Assembly (NCBI GenBank): GCA_041736155.1
Contig: JBGSUL010000109.1
Span: 1 to 64,000, forward strand
Direction: 5' to 3'
Source of the DNA: JANPLN01 sp041736155
Lineage (GTDB): Bacteria; Bdellovibrionota; Bdellovibrionia; Bdellovibrionales; JAGQZY01
DNA: 64,000 bases
Positions within the stretch are counted from its first letter, which is position 1, and each line of letters opens with the position of its first letter. Below are positions 1-8,302 of this stretch, piece by piece. Below the pieces are notes generated by a model that saw nothing but the letters and a program-made list of their open reading frames with translations, had not been told where the DNA came from and did no database searches. A program made the position numbers and the translations under genes.

Positions 1-138
1 GATAGAATTGAAAAAATAAGCGCGTCTCCAATTTTTAAAAAATTTTGTGAGATTGTAAATCTCCCGCAACTGTTTAATTGCTTTAGATTTTTTAAATTTG
101 CGGAGAAATATTTTAGCAAGTGCGTTGCCACAAACACT
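1..138 (-). other. Open sequence downstream of the cNMP-like gene, possible partial gene
   Basis: On the minus strand two reading frames stay open from the end of the cNMP-like gene to the window edge. One is the same frame as that gene, directly after its TGA, and reads as a basic, protein-like stretch (for example KQLREIYNLTKFFKNW). The other begins at a GTG at 137. Either the upstream gene once continued, or a downstream operon gene starts here and leaves the window. With only 45 codons visible, the two cannot be told apart. Confidence 0.3.
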
Positions 139-915
139 TCATTTGTCTAAACTCTTTTGTAATTTATCAAAGTCTTCCGGAAACTTCTTTTTAAGAAGTA
201 AAATATTTTCACAAGAAATCGAAACACCAGTAGTTTTTGCTGTTGTTTTATAAACAGAGGGCAAAGTGACTTGTTCAACGGTCTCATTCCAAAGACTCCA
301 TTTACGGCAGGGTACGGGCCATTGCACAATTCGACCGCCATCACTTAATTTCTGCTGACTGATAACTTGTCCTTCAAAAAAGTAATAGGCTCGGCGAGCT
401 TTTTCCTGCGATTGTAAAATCCATGACTGCGGCTCAAAGGTATGAAATTCAAAACGTGAAATAAATGCGATTTTAAAAGCAATCGAGCAACCTAGGCTAT
501 CTATGGTTTTTGCAAAGTTTCGGATTTCGATATTTTCGGTGACATAGGATAAATAATTCGCCGCTTCTGGTTTTTTACTAAGAATTCTCTGAAGCTCTTT
601 TTGTGGAATGATAAGTAGGTCACCCGCAGATTCAAATCGAATAGAATAATTAAATGGGCGTTGACGAAGTGCTACATAGGTGTTGACACTGCGAAATGGC
701 TGCACAGTGCCACTTGTGAGAAGTTCTTCGAAGTTTTTAGAAAAGATTTCTATCTTTCCGGTAAGTGGAATAAGGAGGCCCTCAGGAACTTCTCCTTCGT
801 TGGCTATAATATCACCAGTGTTATAAGTACGGATTTCAAACGTATTCATCGCAACGAAAAATTCATCCAAATCATAAAGAATTTGTAAAATTGAATAATC
901 ATACAAATCCGGCAT
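139..915 (-). CDS. Cyclic nucleotide-binding-like (Crp-type beta-roll) protein without HTH
   Basis: This 258-residue protein has a cNMP-like beta-roll at about residues 22-115, with the typical opening YNTGDIIANEGEVPEGLLIPLTGKI. A second, weaker roll may follow at about 150-250 (YYFFEGQVISQQ). There is no helix-turn-helix, signal peptide or membrane segment, so it is probably not a transcription factor. Such domains act as sensory modules on kinases, ABC exporters or predator-specific proteins. The start is uncertain: ATG at 915 has no good ribosome site, and ATG at 849 is an alternative just before the roll. It is transcribed divergently from the small secreted-protein gene at 1019. Ligand binding cannot be judged, because the usual phosphate-binding Arg cassette is not clearly present. 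Confidence 0.7.
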   Translation of the reverse strand: MPDLYDYSILQILYDLDEFFVAMNTFEIRTYNTGDIIANEGEVPEGLLIPLTGKIEIFSKNFEELLTSGTVQPFRSVNTYVALRQRPFNYSIRFESAGDLLIIPQKELQRILSKKPEAANYLSYVTENIEIRNFAKTIDSLGCSIAFKIAFISRFEFHTFEPQSWILQSQEKARRAYYFFEGQVISQQKLSDGGRIVQWPVPCRKWSLWNETVEQVTLPSVYKTTAKTTGVSISCENILLLKKKFPEDFDKLQKSLDK

Positions 916-1018
916 ATTGGTAATATTTTCAGCCTCAGACGCTTTTTTTAATAAACAGATGGATAAAATGATATGAATTCAGAATGTATTTTAAAAAAAA
1001 CTAAAACAAGGAGTTTAC

Positions 1019-1444
1019 ATGAATAAGATAAGTTTTCTATTTTTCTTTATTTCTCTAACAGGTCTGAATGCGTTTGCAGCGAACATGAACTGTTTAGATA
1101 AAAATGCTGATAAATATCTGTGTACACAAGTCGTTGACCTCAGCAAGCTTATATATATTGATTGCTTAGGGGATCTTGGTGATGGTTTTGAAGAGAATCT
1201 GTGTTCGAACATTACAATTCCTGCTGAAGATGGAACGGATGTAATTTTTGATTGTCTTAAAGATGGTAAAAATACAAATGATCCATACATCATCGACAGA
1301 TGCAGTAAGCTGCCAAACCCCAGTAGCGTTACAAAAGTAAATTGCATGGAAGAATTGGAAGACGGTTATCAAGTTAACTTGTGTAAATCTGTTGATTCCG
1401 TTGAGCAAGAATCAGTACTTAAAAAATTGAGCCAACAAAAATAA
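1019..1444 (+). CDS. Small secreted protein with four Cys-pair repeats
   Basis: The protein has 141 residues, with a signal peptide ending near residue 20 (LNAFAA/N). The mature part has eight cysteines in four pairs. Each unit starts with a hydrophobic residue, then Asn/Asp-Cys-Leu/Met, and ends in a Leu/Arg-Cys or similar: NCLDKNADKYLC, DCLGDLGDGFEENLC, DCLKDGKN...IIDRC and NCMEELEDGYQVNLC. The pattern suggests a disulfide-stabilised periplasmic or outer-surface repeat protein. A good ribosome site (AAGGAG) lies 5-6 bases before the ATG. I recognise no known family. It stands alone, divergent from the cNMP-like gene. Confidence 0.75.
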   Translation: MNKISFLFFFISLTGLNAFAANMNCLDKNADKYLCTQVVDLSKLIYIDCLGDLGDGFEENLCSNITIPAEDGTDVIFDCLKDGKNTNDPYIIDRCSKLPNPSSVTKVNCMEELEDGYQVNLCKSVDSVEQESVLKKLSQQK

Positions 1445-1476
1445 GTATTTCTTATAGAATTAAAGAGTATCTATTA

Positions 1477-1512
1477 GGGTTTGGAAATTTATTCGCTTGA
1501 ATTTTCAAACCC
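1477..1512. terminator. Hairpin between convergent genes
   Basis: A 13-bp stem with one mismatch (GGGTTTGGAAATT against AATTTTCAAACCC) lies between the secreted-protein gene and the DoxX gene, which converge here. There is no strong T-run on either side, so termination is plausible rather than certain. Confidence 0.45.
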
Positions 1513-1589
1513 TTAAAACCTAAGAGTTTAAACTTAGAAGAGTGATTATTACCTTTTGTTGATCGATCGCTTCGTTCCAGCCTAATCAG

Positions 1590-2027
1590 CTATTGGAATA
1601 ACCACGCATCTAGAGAGTAGCTGCCGGGACCTAACAAAAACATCACAATACAGATTACTGCCAAATTGAGGGCATACTCCGCACCGGGAGGGTTGTTGGT
1701 GATCAGGTATCCGCCGCCCTTGTGACCAATCGTCACCGCCATCACCATGGTGCTGAAACACAAAATCAATCCTACGCGCGTGCCAAAGCCCACAGTGATC
1801 ATAACGCCACCTACGACTTCGGCGAGCATCGCTAAACGCGCTTGGACTGCGGGATAGGGGAGTCCCAAGCTCTTGAGCCAGCCGACAAAACCGGCCATAT
1901 TTCCTGTGCCCACCAGGCCCAGTTTGCCCAGGCCATGCACGACAAAACATACGCCTATAAATAAGCGTGCGAGTAAAATTGCTGAATCGATCATTAGCGA
2001 ATTGGTTTGGAGAAGATAATTGGTCAT
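1590..2027 (-). CDS. DoxX family membrane protein
   Basis: This 145-residue protein has four predicted membrane helices. It carries the DoxX hallmarks: an N-terminal helix with ARLFIGVCFVVHGLGKL, a central AMLAEVVGGVMITVGFGTR, and MVMAVTIGHKGGGY before the last helices. DoxX/YphA-type proteins are small inner-membrane proteins linked to redox or thiol stress, and their exact reaction is usually unknown. It lies downstream of a DUF1993 gene on the same strand with an 81-bp gap, so the two may be co-transcribed. The ribosome site before ATG 2027 is weak. Confidence 0.85.
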   Translation of the reverse strand: MTNYLLQTNSLMIDSAILLARLFIGVCFVVHGLGKLGLVGTGNMAGFVGWLKSLGLPYPAVQARLAMLAEVVGGVMITVGFGTRVGLILCFSTMVMAVTIGHKGGGYLITNNPPGAEYALNLAVICIVMFLLGPGSYSLDAWLFQ

Positions 2028-2108
2028 ATTTTGTCTTTTGTTTTGGTTGTTACAAATTTCTTTTAAAGCACTGTCCTGCTGTACGAGGTCAGAGCCGAGT
2101 GAGTTTCA

Positions 2109-2615
2109 TTAAGCCTTAAACGGCAAGGCTCCGAGAAAGTCTTTTTTACCGATGTCCAAGCCATTGTGACGTAAAATTTCATAAGCGACTGTGGTATGAA
2201 AATACACGTTCGGGATGGAGTGCTGAACGGCATATTCAAAGCCTGAAAGCGTTTTTCCTTCCCAGCGTGGCGTGGTGATACGGCGCTCGAGAGCGCCGGC
2301 AAAGTCTGGCTCCCGAACTGTTCCAAGATAGGCGATTGTTTCCGCAAGACGTGTGCGCAACTGAGTGAGCGTGGTCTCTTTGTCATCATGGGTGGGGGCG
2401 TCTTTGAGGGTCAACTTAGCTACACAGAGTTTGGCAGAATCGCTGGCGATCTGAATCTGCCGTGTGAGATTAAACTGATCGGGTGCGAGTCGTGAATTGA
2501 GCAGAACATCGACTTCAATCTTCTTAGAATCGGCGTACTGGGCTGCTTTTGCCAGAATCGCATCGAGGTTTTTTAATATTTTGGTGAATTGAACAACGGT
2601 TATCTCGTAAATCAT
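2109..2615 (-). CDS. DUF1993 family protein
   Basis: This 168-residue cytoplasmic helical protein matches the DUF1993 pattern: an N-terminal helical segment ending in LAKAAQYADSKKIEVDVLLN, then LAPDQFNLTRQIQIASDSAK and a C-terminal FHTTVAYEILRHNGLDIGKKDFLG. The family is related to DinB-like four-helix folds and has no established function. The ribosome site AAGGAG lies 7 bases before ATG 2615. It is probably the first gene of a two-gene unit with the DoxX gene. Confidence 0.85.
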   Translation of the reverse strand: MIYEITVVQFTKILKNLDAILAKAAQYADSKKIEVDVLLNSRLAPDQFNLTRQIQIASDSAKLCVAKLTLKDAPTHDDKETTLTQLRTRLAETIAYLGTVREPDFAGALERRITTPRWEGKTLSGFEYAVQHSIPNVYFHTTVAYEILRHNGLDIGKKDFLGALPFKA

Positions 2616-2683
2616 GGGCTAGCTCCTTGAGTCAGTTGCTTACCGACAAAAATTACCACGCTCATCCAAGTTTACAAGGTCTT

Positions 2684-3145
2684 TTAAAAAGCCGAAATTT
2701 TGTGCAACGTCACTTCAAATTTTAAAGCAGAACCACCCTTGATTTCGCTGCCGGAACCCGCATCTCCGTATGCCGTGTTCGATGGACATACAATCACAGC
2801 GGAGCCACCCACCTGCATTCTTTTAATGGCTTCGGCCCAGCACGGAATGATTCCATTTAAAGGAAAAGAAACAGGCTTTCCTTTGGGAGAGGCATCAAAG
2901 ACTTTACCGGTGCGCAGGGTACCTTTGTAGTCCACGGTCACGGTATCTGTAGAGGTCGGGTAGGGACCTTTGCCGACCTTAATGGGACGATAAAGCACCC
3001 CAGATAATGACTGATCAGTTTTTGCTATCTTTGCCTCTTTATCGATAAATTTCTGAGAAGCTGCTTTTTCTGCATCGAGCTCTGAAGCGGAAAAGCCCAG
3101 ATGAGTAGCAAAAATCAAAACCATTGCAAGAGTCAGTTGTCCCAT
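2684..3145 (-). CDS. Periplasmic FKBP-type peptidyl-prolyl isomerase
   Basis: A signal peptide (about residues 1-23) precedes an FKBP domain at about 50-153. Recognisable elements are VTVDYKGTLRTGKVFDAS, PVSFPLNGIIPCWAEAIKRM, GGSAVIVCPSNTAYGD and LKFEVTLHKI. The single-domain architecture resembles FklB/FkpA-type folding catalysts. It would accelerate proline isomerisation of exported proteins in the periplasm. ATG 3145 is preferred over GTG 3157 because GAGG sits 6 bases before it. The standard family Trp at the base of the pocket is visible as CWAEAI. It is monocistronic. Confidence 0.88.
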   Translation of the reverse strand: MGQLTLAMVLIFATHLGFSASELDAEKAASQKFIDKEAKIAKTDQSLSGVLYRPIKVGKGPYPTSTDTVTVDYKGTLRTGKVFDASPKGKPVSFPLNGIIPCWAEAIKRMQVGGSAVIVCPSNTAYGDAGSGSEIKGGSALKFEVTLHKISAF

Positions 3146-3427
3146 AAAAATCCTCACGTGTTGAATTTATACAGCTCACTGTATGCGAGAATCTGATTTT
3201 TGGGAAGGCAGTATTGCACAGCAATACAAAAGAGAAAGGGCAACACAAGAAGATTTTTTTAAAAAAGAAAAGTGACGAGGCTTTTGAAGAATTGAAAACG
3301 AGGGATCGATAAGTCTGCGGCTTGTAAGAATATAAGAGACGACTTTTCTCCAACATCGGGCTGCGTGGCGTGCTTCTTGCTCTGTTGGGTCCAAGACTCA
3401 GTCCGTTGCCTTTATTTTGGAGTATTT

Positions 3428-3859
3428 ATGAAATTTCTACTGTTTCTATCTATAGTTTGGACAGTTTCTTTAAATCAACGTGCACAAGCCGAAGTATCGA
3501 CAGAGCCGGGAGCCCTCGTTGTCGCAGCAGGGGGTAGCTACAAGCAATTTCACGGGGATATAGTAAAACGCATTATTGTCGAGCAAATGGATATCAATGG
3601 CACGAGCTATTTTACGCCAGAAAATAAAGAACTTTTTATATCAAGATGTAACATTATAAAAGCAGCCATCGCAACTCCTACAGATAGCGAGGCCATTGCA
3701 AGCAGTACAACTCAGTGTAATTTTCCAGATTACACGTGCGAGATCACAACACCATACACGGCTTTAGAATCATTATATATGGCTATATTGGACTGGCAAA
3801 ATGGTTATGGCTTTGTCGCAACAGATGAATATTGCGTCAGCAAAGTTTTACCTGAGTAG
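3428..3859 (+). CDS. Secreted protein of unknown function
   Basis: This 143-residue protein has a signal peptide ending near residue 20 (NQRAQA/E). ATG 3428 is chosen because GGAG lies 6-7 bases upstream and the signal peptide starts there; an upstream GTG/ATG extension would spoil it. The mature part contains four Cys (CNIIK, CNFPDYTCEIT, EYCVSK), probably two disulfides, and a DWQNGYGF segment. I recognise no family. It converges on the beta-propeller ORF. Confidence 0.65.
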   Translation: MKFLLFLSIVWTVSLNQRAQAEVSTEPGALVVAAGGSYKQFHGDIVKRIIVEQMDINGTSYFTPENKELFISRCNIIKAAIATPTDSEAIASSTTQCNFPDYTCEITTPYTALESLYMAILDWQNGYGFVATDEYCVSKVLPE

Positions 3860-3951
3860 AACTGTAGCCTCATGAATTTACGTATCGGAAGCGTCAGATT
3901 TCCTGCCGCGGACTTTCAAAATATTTACCGTCATCATTATGTTATTAAGCT

Positions 3952-5754
3952 TTACGGCATACTTAATACATCAGCGGTACTACTTGCGTTGGGATCGGCT
4001 TTCAGCACGGCTCCCGTACGTTGATCTATGAGGTAAAACACATCCGACTTTTTTGATTTAACAAAATCTGAGATATCATAGAGATGAAGGCTTACTTTTT
4101 TACGAGTGTAATGATCGGAAAGAGAGAACTCATAAATACCAGCACTCCCCCTGTTGAACATATCAATACTGCTCGTCACGTATAATTTATTGGGGTCTAT
4201 TGTGCTGAGTGCCGCTTCGGTCAGCTCTTGAACAAAGTCACCCTTGCTATTATAGCCTGTATCGATGATGACTTTTTCTTTAGTGGTCAAATTGAGAGTT
4301 CCGTAATATTTATAGTCGACGTAATTAAGGTCATTAACCCACCAGGTTATGTAAAGAGAGTTTTCGGCGGGGTTTAGATTCATACTTGTGATGCGATTCA
4401 TATCATATGAGTTACCCCCTGCGCCCCCTTTTCCTAAGAGGGTGTCACTGACGCGAGTCCTAAGCCCATTCTGCAAATTAATAGAAAGAATTTCGCGGCT
4501 ATTGTCATTATAGACATAGGCGATGGTTTCTGCGCTGTTCACAACCATTTCGGTTGGTTTATTGAGATGAGTACCCGTACCAACTGTCGAGCTAGAGAGA
4601 ATTGTTCGGTCTCCGCTGATTAAATTAACCTTGAATAGTGCGTTAGCTACTGAATCTAAAACAAGTGCAATCGTATCGTCCTTTGTAACAAATATTTTAA
4701 TGGGTCCTTGCAGTTTTGCTCCGGATCCAATGACAGAGTTGGAAATTGTTTTTCTTAATGCTGTTGAGAAATTAACTTCAACAATCGACTTTGCACCTAT
4801 GTCAGCAATATAGGCTTTTGATTCTTGAGAATTAACGCCAATACCTTTAGGGCTTAAAAAGGAAGGACCCTCTCCCATTTTTGAGCGGTATACTTCACTG
4901 AGTGCACTTGTTGCGAATGACCATTTAAAAAGTGTTCTTTGTTTTTGATTTACTAAATATAAAAACTTATTATCAGCACTCAACTTAAGCGAGGTAATTG
5001 AGCCCACGCCCTTTGTGGTCGAATCTAATATTGTGACTCGACTTCGAGTGCTTAAATCTAACTTAACGACACTTTGCGATTTAGATTCAAAATAGTAAGC
5101 AAATTGCTCCAGTTTATCTAGAGTTATAGCCATAGGCCAAACAACCTGTGTTCCCGTCCCAACAGAAGAGGAGGCTATCAATGAGCGCATTCCTGTTACC
5201 AAGTTCACTTTATAAATTCCGGGAGGTATAGATCCACCGTTACCAAAATCCGTAACAAGAGCATAGGATTCATCTGCACTCACGGCCACGGAACTTGGTT
5301 GAAAGAATTGTGGACCTGAAGCTGTTGTGCCACTCGATATTTCTTTTTGAGCTAAACTAGCTAAATCAATTTTTGTAATTAACCCATAGATTCCTGCTAT
5401 CCAAGCAGACGAACGAATGTCGCAAGCATAGATGGAGTGTGTCCTGACAAGAGTTTTCTCTGCATTGGTCGTGAGATCCGTCATGCTTATTTTATCACTT
5501 CCACAAGAGTAAACTTTGTCTTCAGAAGCATTTAAAAATGGGCCTTGCCCGTATTTGCTATCGATCCCACTCTTCACAATTGAGCGACTGCCATCGGCAA
5601 GATTTATTCGAAGAAAATTATTACTAACTTCATCAGATACATAAGCATATTTTTCCGCTGCATCAATCTCAAGAAACTTTGGTACAAAGAGCAGCTGAAA
5701 GAATTCATTCCAACCGAGTGAGAGAAGAAAAGGATCAAGAGGGTTTTTAGGCAT
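3952..5754 (-). CDS. Beta-propeller repeat protein, probably missing its N-terminus
   Basis: The 600 residues are built of about ten blades of roughly 50 residues. Each resembles GTGTQVVWPMAITL..aYy..S.SVVKLDLSTRSRV: a SxxGxG turn, a P-x-x-I strand, YVxD and a V-N-L-x-T-G-x-R strand. This is the NHL/SMP-30-like or YVTN class of propeller, usually exported and often a lipoprotein. Here there is no signal peptide or lipobox. The ATG is preceded directly by an in-frame TAG (5758-5760) and by no ribosome site, and the first residues already lie in a blade. It may be the remains of a longer exported protein. Codon use is more AT-rich than its neighbours. Confidence 0.65.
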   Translation of the reverse strand: MPKNPLDPFLLSLGWNEFFQLLFVPKFLEIDAAEKYAYVSDEVSNNFLRINLADGSRSIVKSGIDSKYGQGPFLNASEDKVYSCGSDKISMTDLTTNAEKTLVRTHSIYACDIRSSAWIAGIYGLITKIDLASLAQKEISSGTTASGPQFFQPSSVAVSADESYALVTDFGNGGSIPPGIYKVNLVTGMRSLIASSSVGTGTQVVWPMAITLDKLEQFAYYFESKSQSVVKLDLSTRSRVTILDSTTKGVGSITSLKLSADNKFLYLVNQKQRTLFKWSFATSALSEVYRSKMGEGPSFLSPKGIGVNSQESKAYIADIGAKSIVEVNFSTALRKTISNSVIGSGAKLQGPIKIFVTKDDTIALVLDSVANALFKVNLISGDRTILSSSTVGTGTHLNKPTEMVVNSAETIAYVYNDNSREILSINLQNGLRTRVSDTLLGKGGAGGNSYDMNRITSMNLNPAENSLYITWWVNDLNYVDYKYYGTLNLTTKEKVIIDTGYNSKGDFVQELTEAALSTIDPNKLYVTSSIDMFNRGSAGIYEFSLSDHYTRKKVSLHLYDISDFVKSKKSDVFYLIDQRTGAVLKADPNASSTADVLSMP

Positions 5755-5862
5755 AATCTAATGAAGAATATTAATTACTTTTGCAAAGGATGCAATCTCC
5801 GACGGAAGTTTAAGTGAGCATTTTAAGTGGACGACGAATGTCTCCCATGGCATAAAATCGCC

Positions 5863-6693
5863 ATGACGCAAAATAAAAGCCCGCTGATTTCGGTTGTCAT
5901 TCCTGTGTTTAATCGCAGGGATTTGCTCGCGCGGGCCTTGCACTCAGTACAAAAGCAAAGTTTTAGGAATTTTGAAGTCCTGGTGGTGGATGATGGGTCC
6001 ACGGAAGATCTCAATCCAACGGTGAAGACCTACGGAGCCAGACTGTTGCGTTCGATGGGCAAAGGTGTCAGTGCGGCACGCAATGCCGGGGTACAGGCTG
6101 CGCACGGTGACTGGATCGCCTTTTTGGATTCCGATGATGAATGGGGCGCCGATAAACTGCAAAAGCAAGTGGCGTATCTCAAGCAAAATACCCAGTGTCG
6201 TTTTGTCCATACTAATGAAATCTGGATGAGAAATAATCAACTGGTCCCTCAGCAAGCCAAACATCAAAAAGAGGGCGGACGGTTTTTCACGCGCTCCACC
6301 GAACTGTGTTTAATTGCGGCCTCGACAGTTCTTATCAAAAAAGATTTCTTTTTAGAGCTTGGTTTATTCGATGAGACTTTTGTGGTGTGTGAAGATTTTG
6401 ATCTGTGGTTGCGGGCGACAGCTCAGGAAGAGGTGGGTTTTATCGAAGACGCCCTCACCATCAAACACGCAGGGCACAGTGACCAGCTCTCTCGCCAGTA
6501 TCATTCCATGGATTTGTGGCGCGTGCGCGCTTTGGCCAAACATCTAGGTAGCACGAAGATCACGAGTGAAGAGCACTCTGCCTTGCTGGAGAGTCTAGGT
6601 CGTAAGTTAGAAATTTTATTTGAAGGTTTAAAAAAATATCCCAATGCTGATTTGGCTACAGAACTTCAAACTCTGCAAAAACGACTGATTTAA
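5863..6693 (+). CDS. Family 2 glycosyltransferase
   Basis: The GT-A fold at about residues 5-220 is clear: ISVVIPVFNRRDLLARALHS, FEVLVVDDGSTED (nucleotide-binding Asp pair), GVSAARNAGVQAAHGDWIAF and the DxD-like LDSDDEWG, then EDFDLWLRA. It transfers a sugar from a nucleotide-sugar donor at the cytoplasmic face, probably for envelope polysaccharide. ATG 5863 gives the classic start MTQNKSPLISVV. An in-frame GTG at 5827 is possible, and neither has a good ribosome site. It is a solitary gene with no polysaccharide cluster nearby. It converges on the ABC-F gene only 4 bp away. Confidence 0.87.
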   Translation: MTQNKSPLISVVIPVFNRRDLLARALHSVQKQSFRNFEVLVVDDGSTEDLNPTVKTYGARLLRSMGKGVSAARNAGVQAAHGDWIAFLDSDDEWGADKLQKQVAYLKQNTQCRFVHTNEIWMRNNQLVPQQAKHQKEGGRFFTRSTELCLIAASTVLIKKDFFLELGLFDETFVVCEDFDLWLRATAQEEVGFIEDALTIKHAGHSDQLSRQYHSMDLWRVRALAKHLGSTKITSEEHSALLESLGRKLEILFEGLKKYPNADLATELQTLQKRLI

Positions 6694-6697
6694 AATT

Positions 6698-8287
6698 TTA
6701 CTGTTTTACCTTCAAGTAGTCTTCGTAGGTCGTTTCGTTATCAAAAACCACGCCTTGTTCAAGTTCAATGATACGATTTGATACCGTTTGTAGGAATTCG
6801 TGATCTTGCGAAGTAAACAGCACGCTGCCTTTAAAACGGCTCACGCCGTCGTTGACGGCCGAGATGCTCTCTAAATCCAAATGTGCTGTTGGGCCGTCGA
6901 GGATGAGCACGTTGGCTCCACTGAGCATCATCTTGGAGAACATGCAGCGCACCTTTTCGCCCCCAGAAAGCACGGTGGGCTTTTTCATGGCATCGTCGCC
7001 GCTAAAGAGCATTTTGCCCAAAAATCCACGCAAGAACGATTCATCTTTTTCCTGCGAGTACTCGCGCAACCATTCCACGAGTGACCCTGCGGGTGAATTT
7101 TTAAAAAATTCTGAGTTGTCTTTGGGAAAGTAGCTTAAAGAAGTTGTAATGCCCCAATGGAAACTACCAGCATCAGGTTGCATTTTTCCGGCGAGAATTT
7201 CAAATAGCGTGGTCATCGCCACATCGTTTTTGCTCAAGAACGCGACTTTGTCGTTCTTCTTGAGAACGAAGCTGACATTTTTTAAAATAGATTCACCGTT
7301 AATAGTTTTGCTCAAACCTTGCACGGTCAAAAGATCGTTCCCAAGTTCGCGAGTCGGATTGAAGCCCACAAAAGGGGTTCGACGGGTCGACACTGGCATA
7401 TCGCCGAGATCTAATTTTTCTAATTGTTTTTGCCGTGAGGAGGCTTGGCGCGATTTGGAAGCATTGGCGCTAAAGCGAGCGATAAAACTTTTGAGTTCTT
7501 CAGCTTTGTCGGCATTCTTTTTATTTTGGTCGGACTTCAGCTTGAGATTGAGCTCAGTGGCCTGGCGCCAAAATTCGTAATTTCCTGTGTAAATTGTGAT
7601 TTTGCCGTAATCGATATCAGCCATGTGTGTGCACACGGTGTTGAGAAAGTGGCGATCATGCGACACCACAATGACAGTGTTTTTAAAGTTGAGGAGAAAG
7701 TTCTCTAACCATTGAATCGCGATGATATCCAAGTTGTTGGTCGGTTCATCCAGTAATAAAACATCAGGCTGGCCAAATAAGGCTTGGGCGAGAAGCACCT
7801 TCACCTTGTCTCCCGAGTCCAGCTCTTGCATCAATTTACCGTGAGCCTCATTGCCAATGCCCAGTTCGGCAAGCATGGTGCTGGCTTCGGATTCGGCTTC
7901 CCAACCGTTGAGTTCGGCAAATTCAGCCTCTAGGTGCGAAGCGCGTTCGCCGTCGGTTTCCGAAAAGTCAGGTTTGGCATAAAGCTCATCTTTTTCTTTC
8001 ATCACTTGAAAGAGTTTTTGATTTCCCAAAAGAACGGTTTGTAAAACGGTATAGTCGTTAAAGGCGTTGTGATTTTGTTTGAGAACAGAGAGTCGGGCTT
8101 TTGCGGGTAAAATCACTTCGCCGGTGTTGGGTTCAATTTCATGTGACAGGATTTTTAAAAACGTTGTTTTCCCTGCGCCATTGGCGCCAATCAAACCGTA
8201 ACAGTTACCAGGCGTAAACTTGGCGTTGACGTCTTCGAAAAGTTTTTTGGCACCAAAACGCAAGCTGACATTGGCTGTACTGATCAT
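6698..8287 (-). CDS. ABC-F ATPase (YbiT/YkpA-like) with one degenerate ATP site
   Basis: This soluble protein of 529 residues has two ABC domains and a charged linker (RFSANASKSRQASSRQKQLE), the layout of ABC-F ribosome-binding ATPases of the YbiT/YkpA branch. Domain 1 has an intact Walker A (GANGAGKTT), Walker B (LLLDEPTNNLD) and switch His (VSHDRHF), but its signature is LDSGDK. Domain 2 has an intact LSGGEK signature, but its Walker A is LSKNDVAMTT (no Gly, no Lys), the catalytic Glu is Gly (LDGPTAHLD) and the switch His is Gln (TSQDHEF). The two composite sites are therefore one good and one dead. The likely role is translation or ribosome quality control. It shares a strand with the DEAD-box gene 15 bp upstream. 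Confidence 0.9.
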   Translation of the reverse strand: MISTANVSLRFGAKKLFEDVNAKFTPGNCYGLIGANGAGKTTFLKILSHEIEPNTGEVILPAKARLSVLKQNHNAFNDYTVLQTVLLGNQKLFQVMKEKDELYAKPDFSETDGERASHLEAEFAELNGWEAESEASTMLAELGIGNEAHGKLMQELDSGDKVKVLLAQALFGQPDVLLLDEPTNNLDIIAIQWLENFLLNFKNTVIVVSHDRHFLNTVCTHMADIDYGKITIYTGNYEFWRQATELNLKLKSDQNKKNADKAEELKSFIARFSANASKSRQASSRQKQLEKLDLGDMPVSTRRTPFVGFNPTRELGNDLLTVQGLSKTINGESILKNVSFVLKKNDKVAFLSKNDVAMTTLFEILAGKMQPDAGSFHWGITTSLSYFPKDNSEFFKNSPAGSLVEWLREYSQEKDESFLRGFLGKMLFSGDDAMKKPTVLSGGEKVRCMFSKMMLSGANVLILDGPTAHLDLESISAVNDGVSRFKGSVLFTSQDHEFLQTVSNRIIELEQGVVFDNETTYEDYLKVKQ

Positions 8288-8302
8288 AAAAACCTCATAA
8301 AA

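Noticed and set aside
7149..7580. Long plus-strand ORF inside the ABC-F gene
   Set aside because: Antisense shadow of a gene with clear motifs on the other strand.
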